Below are positions 35,549-45,085 of a stretch of 64,000 nt of DNA, in pieces. The stretch is from positions 1 to 64,000 of the forward strand of contig NZ_MDGK01000013.1 of the NCBI RefSeq assembly GCF_001870465.1, read 5' to 3'. A program made the position numbers and the translations under genes. How positions within the stretch are numbered: position 1 is the stretch's first letter; each line of letters begins with the position of its first letter. The stretch comes from Pseudomonas extremorientalis (GTDB lineage Bacteria; Pseudomonadota; Gammaproteobacteria; Pseudomonadales; Pseudomonadaceae). The notes under the pieces are model-generated. The model did no database searches and was not told the DNA's origin. It worked only from the letters and a program-made list of their open reading frames with translations.

Positions 35549-37126
35549 ATGACCGGTGAGATCAACCTTCCTACGCTTGCACCCGCCCCGACAGCCGGGC
35601 CTGGCCCCGCACCCGCGGCCGGCGAGTTGCTGAAACTGCTGGAGCCGCAGATCGGCCTGATCGACCCTGGCAAAACCGCGAACGCTGAAGTCATCGCCCT
35701 GAAACAAGGCGGGGAAGTCTTCCAGTTGCTGCTCAAATTGACCCTGGAAGGCGGCCGCCAGACCCTGGTACAGGCCAGCAGTCCCCAACCACTGCCGCTG
35801 GGCAGCAATGTGGCAGTGAGCCAGACGACTGCGGGCAACCTGACCCTCAGCCTGCAGCAGGCCTTGAGCGCCAATGTCGCCGCCCTCACCCGCATTGACA
35901 CAAACCAGATGCCGGTAGGCACGCTGTTGCAGGCCAAGGTGCTGACCACCCAGATGCTGCCCCAGGGCACGGCGCAGCCGGCGATCTACCGCTCGCTGGT
36001 CACTGTGCTCAACAACGCCCTGGCGGGCGCGACCCTGACCGTGGAAAGCCCTCAGCCCCTGCGCGTCGGCAGCCTGCTCAGCGCCGTGGTGCAGAACGCG
36101 CAGGCCCTGAGCTTTGTGCCGCTGAGCGGGCTCAAGGATCAACTGGCCGTCAGCCAGCAACTGTCGACCCAACAGAGTCGCCAGGGCTCGCTGGATGCAG
36201 TCCTCACCGCCCTGCAAAACCTGCCACGCGGCGACAGTACTTCCGCCGACCTGCGCGCCGCCGCCGACCGCCTGCTGGCCGCACTGCCGGACCTGGCGCA
36301 GGTCAGTAACCCCAAGGTACTGGCGCAAGTCATCCAGAACAGCGGCGCCTTCCTTGAAGCCAAGCTGCTCGCCGGGCAGAACCCGCAAATTCCGCCGTTG
36401 GACATGAAGGGAGCGTTGCTGCGCCTGGTCGCGGACCTGTTGCCCGCCCTGCCCGCCAGCACCAACATGACAGCGATCCTCGCCGCCAACACCCTGGCCC
36501 AGGCACTGCCCAACTTCGTGCGCAGCCCTTTGAATACCCTCGGCCAAGTCAGCGCCCGCCAGATACCTGCCAGCTTCCCGCTGCCCGAACGGTTGATGGC
36601 GAAACTGGAAGGCGAAGGCGACCTGGAAAACCTGCTGCGCCTGGCCGCCGGAGCCATCTCACGCCTGCAAAGCCATCAGCTGTCGAGCCTGGAACAGACC
36701 GGCACGACTGCCGACGGCCGCTTGCAAACCACCTGGCAACTGGAAATCCCCATGCGCACGTTGCAGGACATCGTGCCGTTGCAGGTCAAGTTCCAGCGCG
36801 AAGAACCGGCACCGGACAAGGACCAGCCCGAACGCAAGGAGAAGAAGGACGCCAAGCAGATGCTCTGGCGCGTCGAACTGGCTTTCGACATGGAGCCGCT
36901 CGGGCCATTGCAGGTCCAGGCACAATTGAGCCAGGGCAAACTCTCCAGCCAGCTGTGGGCCTCCCGCCCCTTCACCGCCAGCCTGATCGAAAGCCACCTG
37001 GGTACCCTGCGCGAACGCCTGGTGACCTCGGGCATCAACGTCGGCGACCTCGACTGCCACCTCGGCACCCCACCGCGCGGGCCGAAAACCGGACTGGAAC
37101 AACGCTGGGTGGATGAAACCGCATGA
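35549..37126 (+). CDS. FliK-like hook-length control domain protein
   Basis: A 525-residue protein with an Ala/Pro-rich N-terminus, long Gln/Leu/Ser-rich helical middle and a C-terminal domain of the FliK/Flg_hook type (about 400-510: WQLEIPMRTLQDIVPLQVKF; WRVELAFDMEPLGPLQVQAQL). In pseudomonads the main fliK lies in the fli operon, so this copy beside ccm is probably a paralogue. It overlaps the next gene, an FlhB C-terminal homologue, by four bases. FliK and the FlhB C-domain interact in export switching, so the pair may modulate a flagellar or related exporter. Confidence 0.82.
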   Translation: MTGEINLPTLAPAPTAGPGPAPAAGELLKLLEPQIGLIDPGKTANAEVIALKQGGEVFQLLLKLTLEGGRQTLVQASSPQPLPLGSNVAVSQTTAGNLTLSLQQALSANVAALTRIDTNQMPVGTLLQAKVLTTQMLPQGTAQPAIYRSLVTVLNNALAGATLTVESPQPLRVGSLLSAVVQNAQALSFVPLSGLKDQLAVSQQLSTQQSRQGSLDAVLTALQNLPRGDSTSADLRAAADRLLAALPDLAQVSNPKVLAQVIQNSGAFLEAKLLAGQNPQIPPLDMKGALLRLVADLLPALPASTNMTAILAANTLAQALPNFVRSPLNTLGQVSARQIPASFPLPERLMAKLEGEGDLENLLRLAAGAISRLQSHQLSSLEQTGTTADGRLQTTWQLEIPMRTLQDIVPLQVKFQREEPAPDKDQPERKEKKDAKQMLWRVELAFDMEPLGPLQVQAQLSQGKLSSQLWASRPFTASLIESHLGTLRERLVTSGINVGDLDCHLGTPPRGPKTGLEQRWVDETA

Positions 37127-37452
37127 AGAACCCAACACCGCCGCGCCAGGCGATTGCCCTCAAATACGACGGCCAGCAGGCACCTACGCTGACGGCCAAG
37201 GGCGATGACGCCCTGGCCGAAGCCATCCTGAAGCTGGCGCGGGAAAATGAAGTACCGATCTACGAAAACGCCGAACTGGTCAAGCTGCTGGCACGGATGG
37301 AGCTGGGCGACAGTATTCCCGAGGAGCTGTACCGCACGATTGCCGAGATCATTGCGTTTGCCTGGACGTTGAAGGGCAAGTTCCCGATGGGGTATGACCC
37401 GCACACCGCACCGGTAGAGCGCGACGTGACCGAACGCGGGGATGACTACTGA
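37123..37452 (+). CDS. FlhB C-terminal domain homologue (FhlB)
   Basis: A 109-residue soluble protein matching only the cytoplasmic C-terminal domain of FlhB/YscU: RQAIALKYDGQQAPTLTAKGDDALAEAILKLARENEVPIYENAELVKLLARMELGDSIPEELY. The N-terminus KNPTP sits where FlhB is self-cleaved at NPTH, so it mimics the cleaved fragment, which can substitute for that domain in some bacteria. It is translationally coupled to the FliK-like gene. Its stop lies one base from the stop of the convergent zeta-like gene. Confidence 0.87.
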   Translation: MKNPTPPRQAIALKYDGQQAPTLTAKGDDALAEAILKLARENEVPIYENAELVKLLARMELGDSIPEELYRTIAEIIAFAWTLKGKFPMGYDPHTAPVERDVTERGDDY

Positions 37453-37453
37453 A

Positions 37454-38710
37454 TCAGCCCGGCACCACACCGGCCAACATGCGGGCCGCTACCGAGGTGG
37501 CAACCGGCTTGCGCTGAGCGTGTTGTTTCAACGCCTGCTCAAACGTCAGCCCCTCATACCGCCGCAATGCCGCACCAAACGCACTCGCCTGCGCAGGCGG
37601 AAGTGGCGCGGTGAAGGCCTCGATGAACGGCGCGTCAATCACGGTGTTGCGAACACTCTCTACCTCTGCCTGTATGGAACGGCTATCCCGGGCAGTGACC
37701 TTATCGAACAGGGCTTGATCCTTGATCACAAAATCCTTGGCACCGGGTGCGCGTTGAGCAACGAGCACATTCTGCTGACCGTTCCAGGCCGACAGTGAAT
37801 ACTCCTTAAGCCTGTCCTGACTGTTCTTGACCGACTCGATACTCGGGCCACGATGCTCCAGACCCGCACTGAAAAACTGGCTCAGGACATTGAAGTCCAT
37901 CACCGCCTCATCGGTGCCGCGCTTGAGAATCCGACAGCACAAAGTCGCGAGGTCCACCTGGATATCGTGGAAATGCAACTTGGATTCCTGGCTCAAGCGT
38001 GCGATATCGGCTATTTTCTGGTTGAAATCGTTTGGCCACAGGTACAACGCATCCCGCGTCAGTGGCTGCCCCAGGCGCTTTTCCATGGAGCTAATGAACT
38101 GCTGAACCAACGCCGCGCCCTGGTCATGCACCTGCAACATGCTCGTGCCGGGCATACGGTTTTGGATCATGTTCTTGACAATATCGGTGTTGAGCGCGAA
38201 CTGGCCGGTGAGAAAGGTGGTTTTACCCGCTGATGGCGCACCCCGAACTATCGAGACATCCTGCGACAAGGCAGGTGCCGGGTCTTGAAGAATGGACTGG
38301 AATTGCGTCAGGTATTTTTCTGCCACCTGTGCGGTCAGGTTCTTAAGGATGTTGGCATTGAGGCTGTCCACCTCAGGCAGCCAGACATTTTTCTTGCCCA
38401 GAGCCTGTGCCAGTGTCGGCAAGGTTTCGTCAGCCGCAGCCGGGTCGGCCCACCGCAGCCGTTCATTGTCCTGCAATCGTTGCAACTGCCCAGGATCACG
38501 CGTCAGCGCCTGCCAGGAGGTAATACTCGGATCGGCGATCATGCAGGCAAGCCGCTCCCGATAAGTATTTTCGGAAAGCGGCCTGCCGATCAGTTGATTC
38601 AAAACCCCACGTGCAGTGCTTGAATTGATTGACGCTGCAGCGGGCAAGCCGGGTTCGGCGCGAGCAGGTGCCGCCACGCCAGGAACGGAAGTAGCAGGTT
38701 GAATAGTCAT
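37454..38710 (-). CDS. Zeta-toxin-like P-loop kinase protein
   Basis: A 418-residue protein. The first 35 residues are Ala/Pro/Ser-rich; a helical region follows, then RGAPSAGKTTFLTGQF (about 156-171), a Walker A, and LNTDIVKNMI...VHDQGAALVQQF, which follows the order of the substrate Asp and His segments of zeta-type kinases. Zeta toxins phosphorylate UDP-N-acetylglucosamine, and related effector kinases modify other nucleotides. No antitoxin gene is adjacent, so it may be a secreted effector, a toxin with remote antidote, or a house-keeping kinase. GGAGG eight bases upstream supports the ATG at 38710. Confidence 0.7.
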   Translation of the reverse strand: MTIQPATSVPGVAAPARAEPGLPAAASINSSTARGVLNQLIGRPLSENTYRERLACMIADPSITSWQALTRDPGQLQRLQDNERLRWADPAAADETLPTLAQALGKKNVWLPEVDSLNANILKNLTAQVAEKYLTQFQSILQDPAPALSQDVSIVRGAPSAGKTTFLTGQFALNTDIVKNMIQNRMPGTSMLQVHDQGAALVQQFISSMEKRLGQPLTRDALYLWPNDFNQKIADIARLSQESKLHFHDIQVDLATLCCRILKRGTDEAVMDFNVLSQFFSAGLEHRGPSIESVKNSQDRLKEYSLSAWNGQQNVLVAQRAPGAKDFVIKDQALFDKVTARDSRSIQAEVESVRNTVIDAPFIEAFTAPLPPAQASAFGAALRRYEGLTFEQALKQHAQRKPVATSVAARMLAGVVPG

Positions 38711-38812
38711 CGTCAGGCCTCCAGTAACCAAGACTCAGAAAATTAACCTGCCCGTTCTGGATGGCTCATAGGACTTATCTTGAGTGTGCCCCCGCCACCG
38801 GTGAATTGTGTG

Positions 38813-40039
38813 TCAGCCAAATACCTCACTCAACGGAATGAAGTTGGCCCGATCGCCGATAGCCAGCGTCGTGCCTTCCAACACCTCGACAAACCCCTCC
38901 GCCCACGCCGCGCTGCGCAGTACACCGGAGCTCTGGTTGCGGTAGATGATCGCCTTGCCCTGTTCGATGCGACCACGCAGGTACTCGCGGCGGTTGCCAG
39001 GTTTAGGCCAGGTGAAGCCCACCGGCACTTCGAAACGCAACGGTTCGACATCCTGCACACCTTGGCGGCGCAGCAGATAAGGCCGGGCCAACAGCGCAAA
39101 GGTCACCAGCGTCGACGCCGGATTGCCTGGCAGGCCGATCACCGGCACGCCACGAAAATGCCCGAACGTCAGCGGCTTGCCCGGCTTGATCGCCAGTTTC
39201 CACAGGGCCAGTTCGCCCTCTTCGCGCAGGGCAATGCCGAGGAAATCCGCCTCGCCCACCGACACGCCGCCGGTCGACAGGATCAGGTCGACACTGCCCA
39301 GGTCGCCCAGGCGCGTACGGGTTTGCTCAAGGTCGTCGGGCAGGATGCCGGCGTCGATCACTTCACAGCCAATACGAGTCAACCACGAGCACAGCACCCG
39401 CCGATTGCTGTTGTAGATCTGGCCCGGCCCCAGTGGCAAGCCCGGCTCGATCAGCTCATCACCGGTGGACAGCACCGCCACACGCGGGCGGCACACCAGG
39501 TCCAGGCGGTCACGACCCAGGGAGGCGGCAAGTCCGAGTTCAATCGGACCCAGGCGCGTACCTGCCGACAAAACCAGCTCGCCTGCAGTGGTTTCCTGGC
39601 CTTGTGGACGGATGTTCTGGTCGAGGTGCAGGGGTTCGGTGAAGCTCACGCGCTCGTCGGCATGGACCACGGCGTTTTCCTGCATCTCCACGCAGTCGGC
39701 GCCTTCGGGTACCGGGGCGCCGGTAAAGATGCGCGCGCAGGTGCCCGCAGCCAAGGGTTGCGGCGCCTGGCCTGCGAAGATGCGCTGACTGACCACCAGG
39801 GGCTCGCCAGTCCAGTCCGACAGACGCACGGCATAGCCGTCCATGGCGCTGTTCGGCCAGGGTGGCAGGTCGAGAGTGGAGACCAGGTCCAGGGCCAATA
39901 CACGCCCGTCGCAGTGCGCAAGGGGCAAGGTTTCCTGCTCGCGGATCGGTGCGGCTTCGGCCATGGCCAGCAGTTGCGCCAAGGCGTCTTCCACCGGCAT
40001 CAGGGCGCCGGTCTTGCCCGGCTTACCCACGGGATTCAC
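38813..40039 (-). CDS. moeA: Molybdopterin molybdotransferase
   Basis: A 408-residue MoeA that inserts molybdate into adenylylated molybdopterin. Features in order: PPWPNSAMDGYAVR, the IFTGAPVPEGADCVE region, RPRVAVLSTGDELIEPG, LSTGGVSVGEADF and GLPGNPASTLVTF. The GTG at 40039 overlaps moaB by 17 bases; an internal ATG at 40000 is an alternative start. It lies last in a moaB-moeA operon, divergent from mobA. Confidence 0.95.
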   Translation of the reverse strand: MNPVGKPGKTGALMPVEDALAQLLAMAEAAPIREQETLPLAHCDGRVLALDLVSTLDLPPWPNSAMDGYAVRLSDWTGEPLVVSQRIFAGQAPQPLAAGTCARIFTGAPVPEGADCVEMQENAVVHADERVSFTEPLHLDQNIRPQGQETTAGELVLSAGTRLGPIELGLAASLGRDRLDLVCRPRVAVLSTGDELIEPGLPLGPGQIYNSNRRVLCSWLTRIGCEVIDAGILPDDLEQTRTRLGDLGSVDLILSTGGVSVGEADFLGIALREEGELALWKLAIKPGKPLTFGHFRGVPVIGLPGNPASTLVTFALLARPYLLRRQGVQDVEPLRFEVPVGFTWPKPGNRREYLRGRIEQGKAIIYRNQSSGVLRSAAWAEGFVEVLEGTTLAIGDRANFIPLSEVFG

Positions 40040-40562
40040 AAGGCTCGGCCTGTTTCAGGTGCGGGACGAAGTTGCACGGACGGTGACGGTTGTCCAATTG
40101 CTCGGCGAGGATACCGTCCCAGCCGGTGCGCACCGCATTGGTGGAACCTGGCAGGCAGCACACCAGGGTGCCATTGGCCAGCCCCGCCAGGGCGCGGGAC
40201 TGCACCGTAGAGGTGCCGATGTCCGCCACGGAGATCTGGCGGAACAGTTCGCCAAAACCATCGACCTGCTTGTCCAGCAGGCAGCTCACGGCTTCGGGGG
40301 TGCTGTCACGGCCGGTAAAGCCGGTGCCGCCGGTGATCAGCACGACTTGCACCACGTCTTCGGCGATCCAGTGGGCAACCTGGGCGCGGATCTTGTAGAG
40401 GTCGTCCTTGAGCAGCACGCGTTCGGCCAGGTTATGCCCGGCAGCGGTGAGGCGGTCGACAAAGACTTGGCCGGAGGTATCGGTGTCGAGGGTGCGGGTG
40501 TCGCTGACGGTCAATACAGCGATATTCAGGGGTACGAAGGGCGCATCTGCCTTGGCTTTCAT
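40023..40562 (-). CDS. moaB: Molybdenum cofactor biosynthesis protein B
   Basis: A 179-residue MoaB/MogA-type protein that adenylylates molybdopterin or acts in that step. The family segments [47 protein letters not shown] and [14 protein letters not shown] are all present. Its end overlaps moeA. It diverges from mobA with a 76-base gap that must contain both promoters. Confidence 0.95.
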   Translation of the reverse strand: MKAKADAPFVPLNIAVLTVSDTRTLDTDTSGQVFVDRLTAAGHNLAERVLLKDDLYKIRAQVAHWIAEDVVQVVLITGGTGFTGRDSTPEAVSCLLDKQVDGFGELFRQISVADIGTSTVQSRALAGLANGTLVCCLPGSTNAVRTGWDGILAEQLDNRHRPCNFVPHLKQAEPCESRG

Positions 40563-40638
40563 GGCACGGTCCGGTTGTCGAAGGAACAGCCCGATGTTAT
40601 ATCACAGCCCCCCCTTTTACTGCCGCTGCGGAACCGCC

Positions 40639-41241
40639 ATGCCTATCGATTCATCATCACTGCCCTGTTCGGTCTTGCTGCTGTCCGGTGGGCGTGGCCA
40701 GCGCATGGGCGGCCAGGACAAAGGCTTGCTGGAATGGCATGGCCAACCCTTGATCGCCCATCTGCAGCGCCTGGTGCGGCCGCTGACGGATGACCTGATC
40801 ATCTCGTGCAACCGCAACCTGGAGCACTACGCCGCGTACGCCGACCAACTGGTGAACGACGACAGCCCGGACTTTCCCGGCCCGCTTGCCGGTATCCGCG
40901 CGGGACTCGCCGCCGCGCGCCACACACACCTGTTAATACTGCCGTGCGATGTGCCGCACGTCGACGCAGGGTTGCTCGCCGGCCTGTGTGACACTGCACG
41001 GCGCAACCCGCGGCTGCCGGTGATGGTACGCCATGGTGAGTTCTGGGAGCCGCTGATCTGCATCCTCCCCACCGCCCTGCTGGACGCGGTGGAGAGCGCC
41101 TGGCAAGCCGGTGAGCGCAGCCCGCGCAAGCTCTTCCTGCAACTGGGCGGCGTGGGCCTGGAGTGCCCGGCGGATGACCCGCGCCTGGCCAACCTTAATA
41201 CGCCGGAGCTGTTACAGACGCGCCCGGGCGTGTCAGAATGA
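40639..41241 (+). CDS. mobA: Molybdenum cofactor guanylyltransferase
   Basis: A 200-residue nucleotidyltransferase that adds GMP to molybdenum cofactor to give the bis-MGD form. The GTP-binding start [22 protein letters not shown], the metal-binding LPCDVPHVD, and DFPGPLAGI are typical. The ATG at 40639 is chosen because the longer open frame (from 40408) overlaps moaB. Divergent from moaB-moeA. Confidence 0.94.
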   Translation: MPIDSSSLPCSVLLLSGGRGQRMGGQDKGLLEWHGQPLIAHLQRLVRPLTDDLIISCNRNLEHYAAYADQLVNDDSPDFPGPLAGIRAGLAAARHTHLLILPCDVPHVDAGLLAGLCDTARRNPRLPVMVRHGEFWEPLICILPTALLDAVESAWQAGERSPRKLFLQLGGVGLECPADDPRLANLNTPELLQTRPGVSE

Positions 41242-41320
41242 ACCTCGCACCCGGAACTTTGTCGACGCCGTGAGCGTCACAAGGTCAGCTATTCAAAAGA
41301 ATTATCTCGGAGACAAACTC

Positions 41321-41542
41321 ATGACTCAACGGACCATCGCCGCTCTCATGCTTGCACTGGGCCTCGCCACCCTCGCCGGTTGTGCCTCGCCGACAGTGAT
41401 CACCCTGAATGACGGCCGCGAAATCCAGGCCGTCGACACCCCTAAATACAACGAAGATTCGGGTTTCTACGAATTCGAACAACTTGACGGCAAGCGTACC
41501 CGCATCAACAAAGATCAGGTTCGCACCGTCAAAGACTTGTAA
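41321..41542 (+). CDS. YgdI/YgdR-family lipoprotein
   Basis: A 73-residue lipoprotein with lipobox LAGC (Cys near residue 23) and the compact DUF903 SH3-like domain (SPTVITLNDGREIQAVDTPKYNEDSGFYEFEQLDGKRTRINKDQVRTV). The function of the family is unknown. CGGAGA lies upstream of the ATG. It has its own hairpin terminator. Confidence 0.9.
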   Translation: MTQRTIAALMLALGLATLAGCASPTVITLNDGREIQAVDTPKYNEDSGFYEFEQLDGKRTRINKDQVRTVKDL

Positions 41543-41560
41543 GCCTTAGCGTTTGCCATC

Positions 41561-41583
41561 AAGGCCCGCCTCGCGCGGGCCTT
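41561..41583 (+). terminator. Hairpin terminator after the YgdR-type gene
   Basis: AAGGCCCGC pairs with GCGGGCCTT around a 5-base loop, followed by the moderately T-rich GTCGTTT. Convergent with the pseudouridine synthase gene. Confidence 0.75.
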
Positions 41584-41597
41584 GTCGTTTCTGGCGG

Positions 41598-42488
41598 TTA
41601 CCAGTCGAGGGTGATCTGGCTGCGGAAATTGCGCTCGACACCTGTGACCGGGTCGCTAAACCGCACACCCTGGGCCAGCAGTTTAAGCGGGTTGGCGTAG
41701 TCGTCTACGGCGTCCTTGATCACGTTCGGGTAGAACGGATCGTTGCAGATACTCGCGCCGAGTGCGGTCATGTGTACGCGTAGCTGGTGCTTCTTGCCGG
41801 TTACGGGAAACAGGCCATAGCGCCATAGATCGCCGTTTTTTTCGCGCACTTCCACCGCCGTTTCGGTGTTAATCGCGCCAGGCCCTTCCTGCATGCGAAA
41901 GAACGGCTCGCCATCGACCAGGCGGCTTTTATGCACCAGGGGGAACGTCAGGTTCGGCAGGGCCGGAGCGATGGCTTCGTAGAACTTGTCGATCTGGCGT
42001 GTGGGAAACAGTTGCTGATACGCCGAGCGGCTGGCCGGGTTGGCCGAGAACAGCACCAGCCCCGCCGTATGCCGGTCGATGCGGTGCAGGGGCACCAGCG
42101 ATGGGTTATCCAACTGGCGAATCAAGCGCCGCAGCAGCGTTTGCTCGACGTATTCACCGGCGGGGGTCACGGGCAGGAAGTGCGGTTTGTCGGCGACCAC
42201 CAGGTGTTCGTCGGCGTACAGGATGGTTTCCTGCACCGGGATGACTTTCTCGTTGGGCACTTCGCGAAAGTAATAGATGCACAGGCCTTCCTTGTAGGCC
42301 AGGGCCAGGCTGATGGGGCTGCCGTTGATGTCCAGCACTCGGCCCCGGGCAATGCGGTCGATCCAGTGTTCACGGCCGATCGCCGGGAAGTGCTCGCACA
42401 GGCACTCGAGCACTGTCGCCCAAGGCCCGGGCGGCAAATACAGGGTACTGGCTTGGTGCTCGGATGGGATAAAAACGGAAGTGGACAT
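41598..42488 (-). CDS. RluA-family pseudouridine synthase
   Basis: A 296-residue RluA/RluD-type enzyme. The catalytic Asp is in LHRIDRHTAGLVLFS, and the KPHFLPVTP and GKKHQLRVHMTALG motifs are present. The N-terminus has a short S4-like region (ARGRVLDINGSPISLALAYKEG). The target, rRNA or tRNA, cannot be told from sequence. It stands alone on the minus strand. Confidence 0.9.
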   Translation of the reverse strand: MSTSVFIPSEHQASTLYLPPGPWATVLECLCEHFPAIGREHWIDRIARGRVLDINGSPISLALAYKEGLCIYYFREVPNEKVIPVQETILYADEHLVVADKPHFLPVTPAGEYVEQTLLRRLIRQLDNPSLVPLHRIDRHTAGLVLFSANPASRSAYQQLFPTRQIDKFYEAIAPALPNLTFPLVHKSRLVDGEPFFRMQEGPGAINTETAVEVREKNGDLWRYGLFPVTGKKHQLRVHMTALGASICNDPFYPNVIKDAVDDYANPLKLLAQGVRFSDPVTGVERNFRSQITLDW

Positions 42489-42559
42489 GAAATGCTCGAA
42501 GCCTGGGAAAACCGGCGGGCATTATCCCGCATGGAGCGGGACTGAGCCTAGGGCGGATC

Positions 42560-42895
42560 TCAAGCCTTGGCCAACTCCGCCCGCAGAATCGGCGAGGCAC
42601 TGGCGGCCTCGGTGAATTCCTTTAGCCAGCGCAGCACGTCCACGGCTTCCCAGCGACCCGGATCATACAACGCGTATAACAAGCCCTGGTAACCCACCAC
42701 ATCCAGCTGCTTGTGGTAACCGGCGCGCTGGAACAGCGCCTCGATCTCGGCAAAGCAGGTATTGAAATGCACTTTGTTGAACGGCGTCTTGCCTTCCGTG
42801 ACCAGGCCATCGAGGCGCAGCTCGTTCACCGCGTCGCGCACGACATCGGCGGACATGCGATTGACGCTGCTTTTCAGTTGTTCGACATTCACCAC
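42560..42895 (-). CDS. Conserved small protein of unknown function
   Basis: A 111-residue soluble protein that I do not recognise. It begins MVNVEQLKSSVNRMSADVVRDAVNELRLDGLV and is mainly helical, with one cysteine and no membrane segment. GTG start at 42895 (a second GTG follows at once) with AGAGGGA upstream. It lies between a pseudouridine synthase and a glutaredoxin-like gene on the same strand, with gaps of about 70 bases, so an operon is possible but not proven. Confidence 0.72.
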   Translation of the reverse strand: MVNVEQLKSSVNRMSADVVRDAVNELRLDGLVTEGKTPFNKVHFNTCFAEIEALFQRAGYHKQLDVVGYQGLLYALYDPGRWEAVDVLRWLKEFTEAASASPILRAELAKA

Positions 42896-42968
42896 GGGCG
42901 TTCCCTCTATTCAATCGCTGTACAAACATACAGTAACGTAATATTTGGAAACCTGCCATCGCATAAAC

Positions 42969-43205
42969 TCAACGAAGGAAGGTCACGACCTGTTGTGAGT
43001 CAAATGGCCAATCCAGTTCCGCCCCGGTGTCCACCCTGCGAAGTACCGGAATCCGCAGGCCGTAGGCTTCGGTCAGGTCGTCGGGGTCGGCGATATCCAC
43101 CAGTTCCACCAACAACCCGTGTTCGACGAGCGGCATGATTTCGGCTTCGGCGATTTCACACAGATGGCAACCCAGGGTGCCGAATAGCTGGCATTCAGGA
43201 AGCAT
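42969..43205 (-). CDS. Glutaredoxin-like protein (DUF836)
   Basis: A 78-residue protein with the glutaredoxin-like fold of DUF836. The thiol motif is LFGTLGCHLCEIAEAEI (Cys13 and Cys16), and the cis-proline region LRIPVLRR follows. It is probably a small thiol oxidoreductase or uses a bound metal. Short and complete, with ATG at 43205. Confidence 0.87.
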   Translation of the reverse strand: MLPECQLFGTLGCHLCEIAEAEIMPLVEHGLLVELVDIADPDDLTEAYGLRIPVLRRVDTGAELDWPFDSQQVVTFLR

Positions 43206-43360
43206 GACGAATGGACCTGATCAGAAAGTAGGCCAACATTCTAAGCCTGACGAAAATCTGTGGCGAGAAACCAGCCCCCAAAAACCCTGACCCAGGTCAC
43301 CATGGCCTATAACTGTTTCAGCGATTCTCGCGGCTTTTTGCCTGCCCCCTTGCAACGGAG

Positions 43361-45085
43361 ATGCGTGTGTTTGCCAACCTGCTGATCATTCTGGCCTCAT
43401 CCCTGGTGGTGATTGCGCTGTTTCGCCGGCTACAATTGCCGCCGGTGCTGGGCTACCTCTGCGTCGGCCTGGCCGTAGGACCCACCGCGCTGGACTGGGT
43501 GAATGACAGCGAAGAGCTGCCCGACCTCGCCGAACTGGGCGTGGTGTTCCTGCTGTTCTCCCTGGGCCTGGAGTTCTCCCTGACCAAGATGCTCGCCCTG
43601 CGCCGCGTGGTGTTTGGCCTGGGCAGTTTGCAGGTATTGGGCTGCGGGGCGCTGCTGGGCATCTTGTTGATGATCCTGGGTGTGGCGCCAGGCGTCGCGT
43701 TGTTACTGGGCGCAGGGCTGGCGCTGTCATCCACGGCCATCGTCAGCAAGGAGTTGACCAGCCTCGGTGAAATCTTCAGCAGCCATGGCCAGAACGCGAT
43801 TGGCGTGTTGCTGTTCCAGGATGTGGTAGCGGTGCTGTTACTGACCCTGGTGCCGGTGTTTGCTGGCACCGGTGAACAAGCCTGGTACTGGGCGCTGCCA
43901 CTGACCCTGGGCAAGACCGTGGTGTTGTTTGTCGGCTTGCTGCTCGCCAGTCGCTGGTTGTTGCCGCGCTTGTTTCATGAAGTCGCCGCCTCCCATTCGG
44001 CCGAGTTGTTTGTACTGCTAGCGCTGGTGATTGTGTTGCTGACCGCCTGGCTCACCCACCTGCTGGGGCTCTCCCCTGCCCTCGGCGCGTTCCTGGCCGG
44101 CATGCTGCTGGGAGAAAGCCACTACCGCCATCAGATCGAGGCAGATATCCGTCCGTTTCGCGATATCCTGCTGGGGCTGTTTTTCGTCAGCATCGGCATG
44201 CTGATCGACCTGCAACTGTTCGTCAGCCACAGCCTGTTGATCCTCGCCCTGACCCTCACCTTGATGCTGGTCAAAGGCTGTGTGGTCGCCGCGCTGGTCA
44301 AGCTGCGCGGCAGCGACAGCGAAACCGCCTGGCGCAGCGGCCTGGCGCTGGCCCAAGGCGGCGAGTTCTGCTTTGCGTTGATGGCACAGATGCAACAGAG
44401 CCGGTTGATCCCGGATGAATTCAACGGCTTGCTGCTCGCCGCCACCTTCTGCTCGATGCTACTGACGCCGCTGCTGCTGCGTGCCGCGCCGGGCATTGCC
44501 CTGCGCCTGCACCGCAAGCCCAACCAGCAAGTACAACTGGAAGCCATCACCGCGCTCAACGCCGAGCTGCACGGTCACGCGGTGATCTGCGGCTATGGTC
44601 GCGTCGGCCAATCCATCGGGCGCTTTCTACGCCAGGAACAACAGGCATTCATCGCTCTGGATGACGACCCGGAACGGGTACAGGAAGCCGCCACCGAAGA
44701 CAGCAGCGTGCACTACGGTGATTGCCGGCGTGGCGCCTTGCTCAGTGCGGTCGGCCTGGAACGCGCGCGGTTGGTGGTGATTGCGGTGGACAACACCGAC
44801 GTCGCGCTGGTGGTGTTGAAAGAAGCACGCCGGATCAACACCGAAGTGCCGATCCTGGTGCGCACCCGCGATGACAGCCAACTGGCTGAACTGAAGGCCG
44901 CAGGCGCCAGCGAAGTGGTGCCCGAACTGCTGGAGTCAAGCCTGATGCTCGCCTCCCACGCCCTGATCCTGCTGGGCCTGCCGGACCAACAGGTGCAGGC
45001 GCGGGTTGACGATGTGCGACACAACCGCTACCGCCTGCTGCACGGTTTTTATCGCCAGGCAGACGAGCCGATCAATCCTGACTGA
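43361..45085 (+). CDS. Cation:proton antiporter (CPA2/Kef type) with TrkA-N domain
   Basis: A 574-residue protein: about twelve hydrophobic helices (1-380, with the LSSTAIVSKELTS region typical of the exchanger core) and a cytoplasmic nucleotide-binding TrkA-N domain opening with VICGYGRVGQSIGRFL (about residue 408). It probably exports K+ or Na+ for protons under NAD(H) control. The GGAG site abuts the ATG at 43361; the GTG at 43367 has better spacing and may be the true start. Its 3' end overlaps the convergent amtB by 14 bases. Confidence 0.9.
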   Translation: MRVFANLLIILASSLVVIALFRRLQLPPVLGYLCVGLAVGPTALDWVNDSEELPDLAELGVVFLLFSLGLEFSLTKMLALRRVVFGLGSLQVLGCGALLGILLMILGVAPGVALLLGAGLALSSTAIVSKELTSLGEIFSSHGQNAIGVLLFQDVVAVLLLTLVPVFAGTGEQAWYWALPLTLGKTVVLFVGLLLASRWLLPRLFHEVAASHSAELFVLLALVIVLLTAWLTHLLGLSPALGAFLAGMLLGESHYRHQIEADIRPFRDILLGLFFVSIGMLIDLQLFVSHSLLILALTLTLMLVKGCVVAALVKLRGSDSETAWRSGLALAQGGEFCFALMAQMQQSRLIPDEFNGLLLAATFCSMLLTPLLLRAAPGIALRLHRKPNQQVQLEAITALNAELHGHAVICGYGRVGQSIGRFLRQEQQAFIALDDDPERVQEAATEDSSVHYGDCRRGALLSAVGLERARLVVIAVDNTDVALVVLKEARRINTEVPILVRTRDDSQLAELKAAGASEVVPELLESSLMLASHALILLGLPDQQVQARVDDVRHNRYRLLHGFYRQADEPINPD

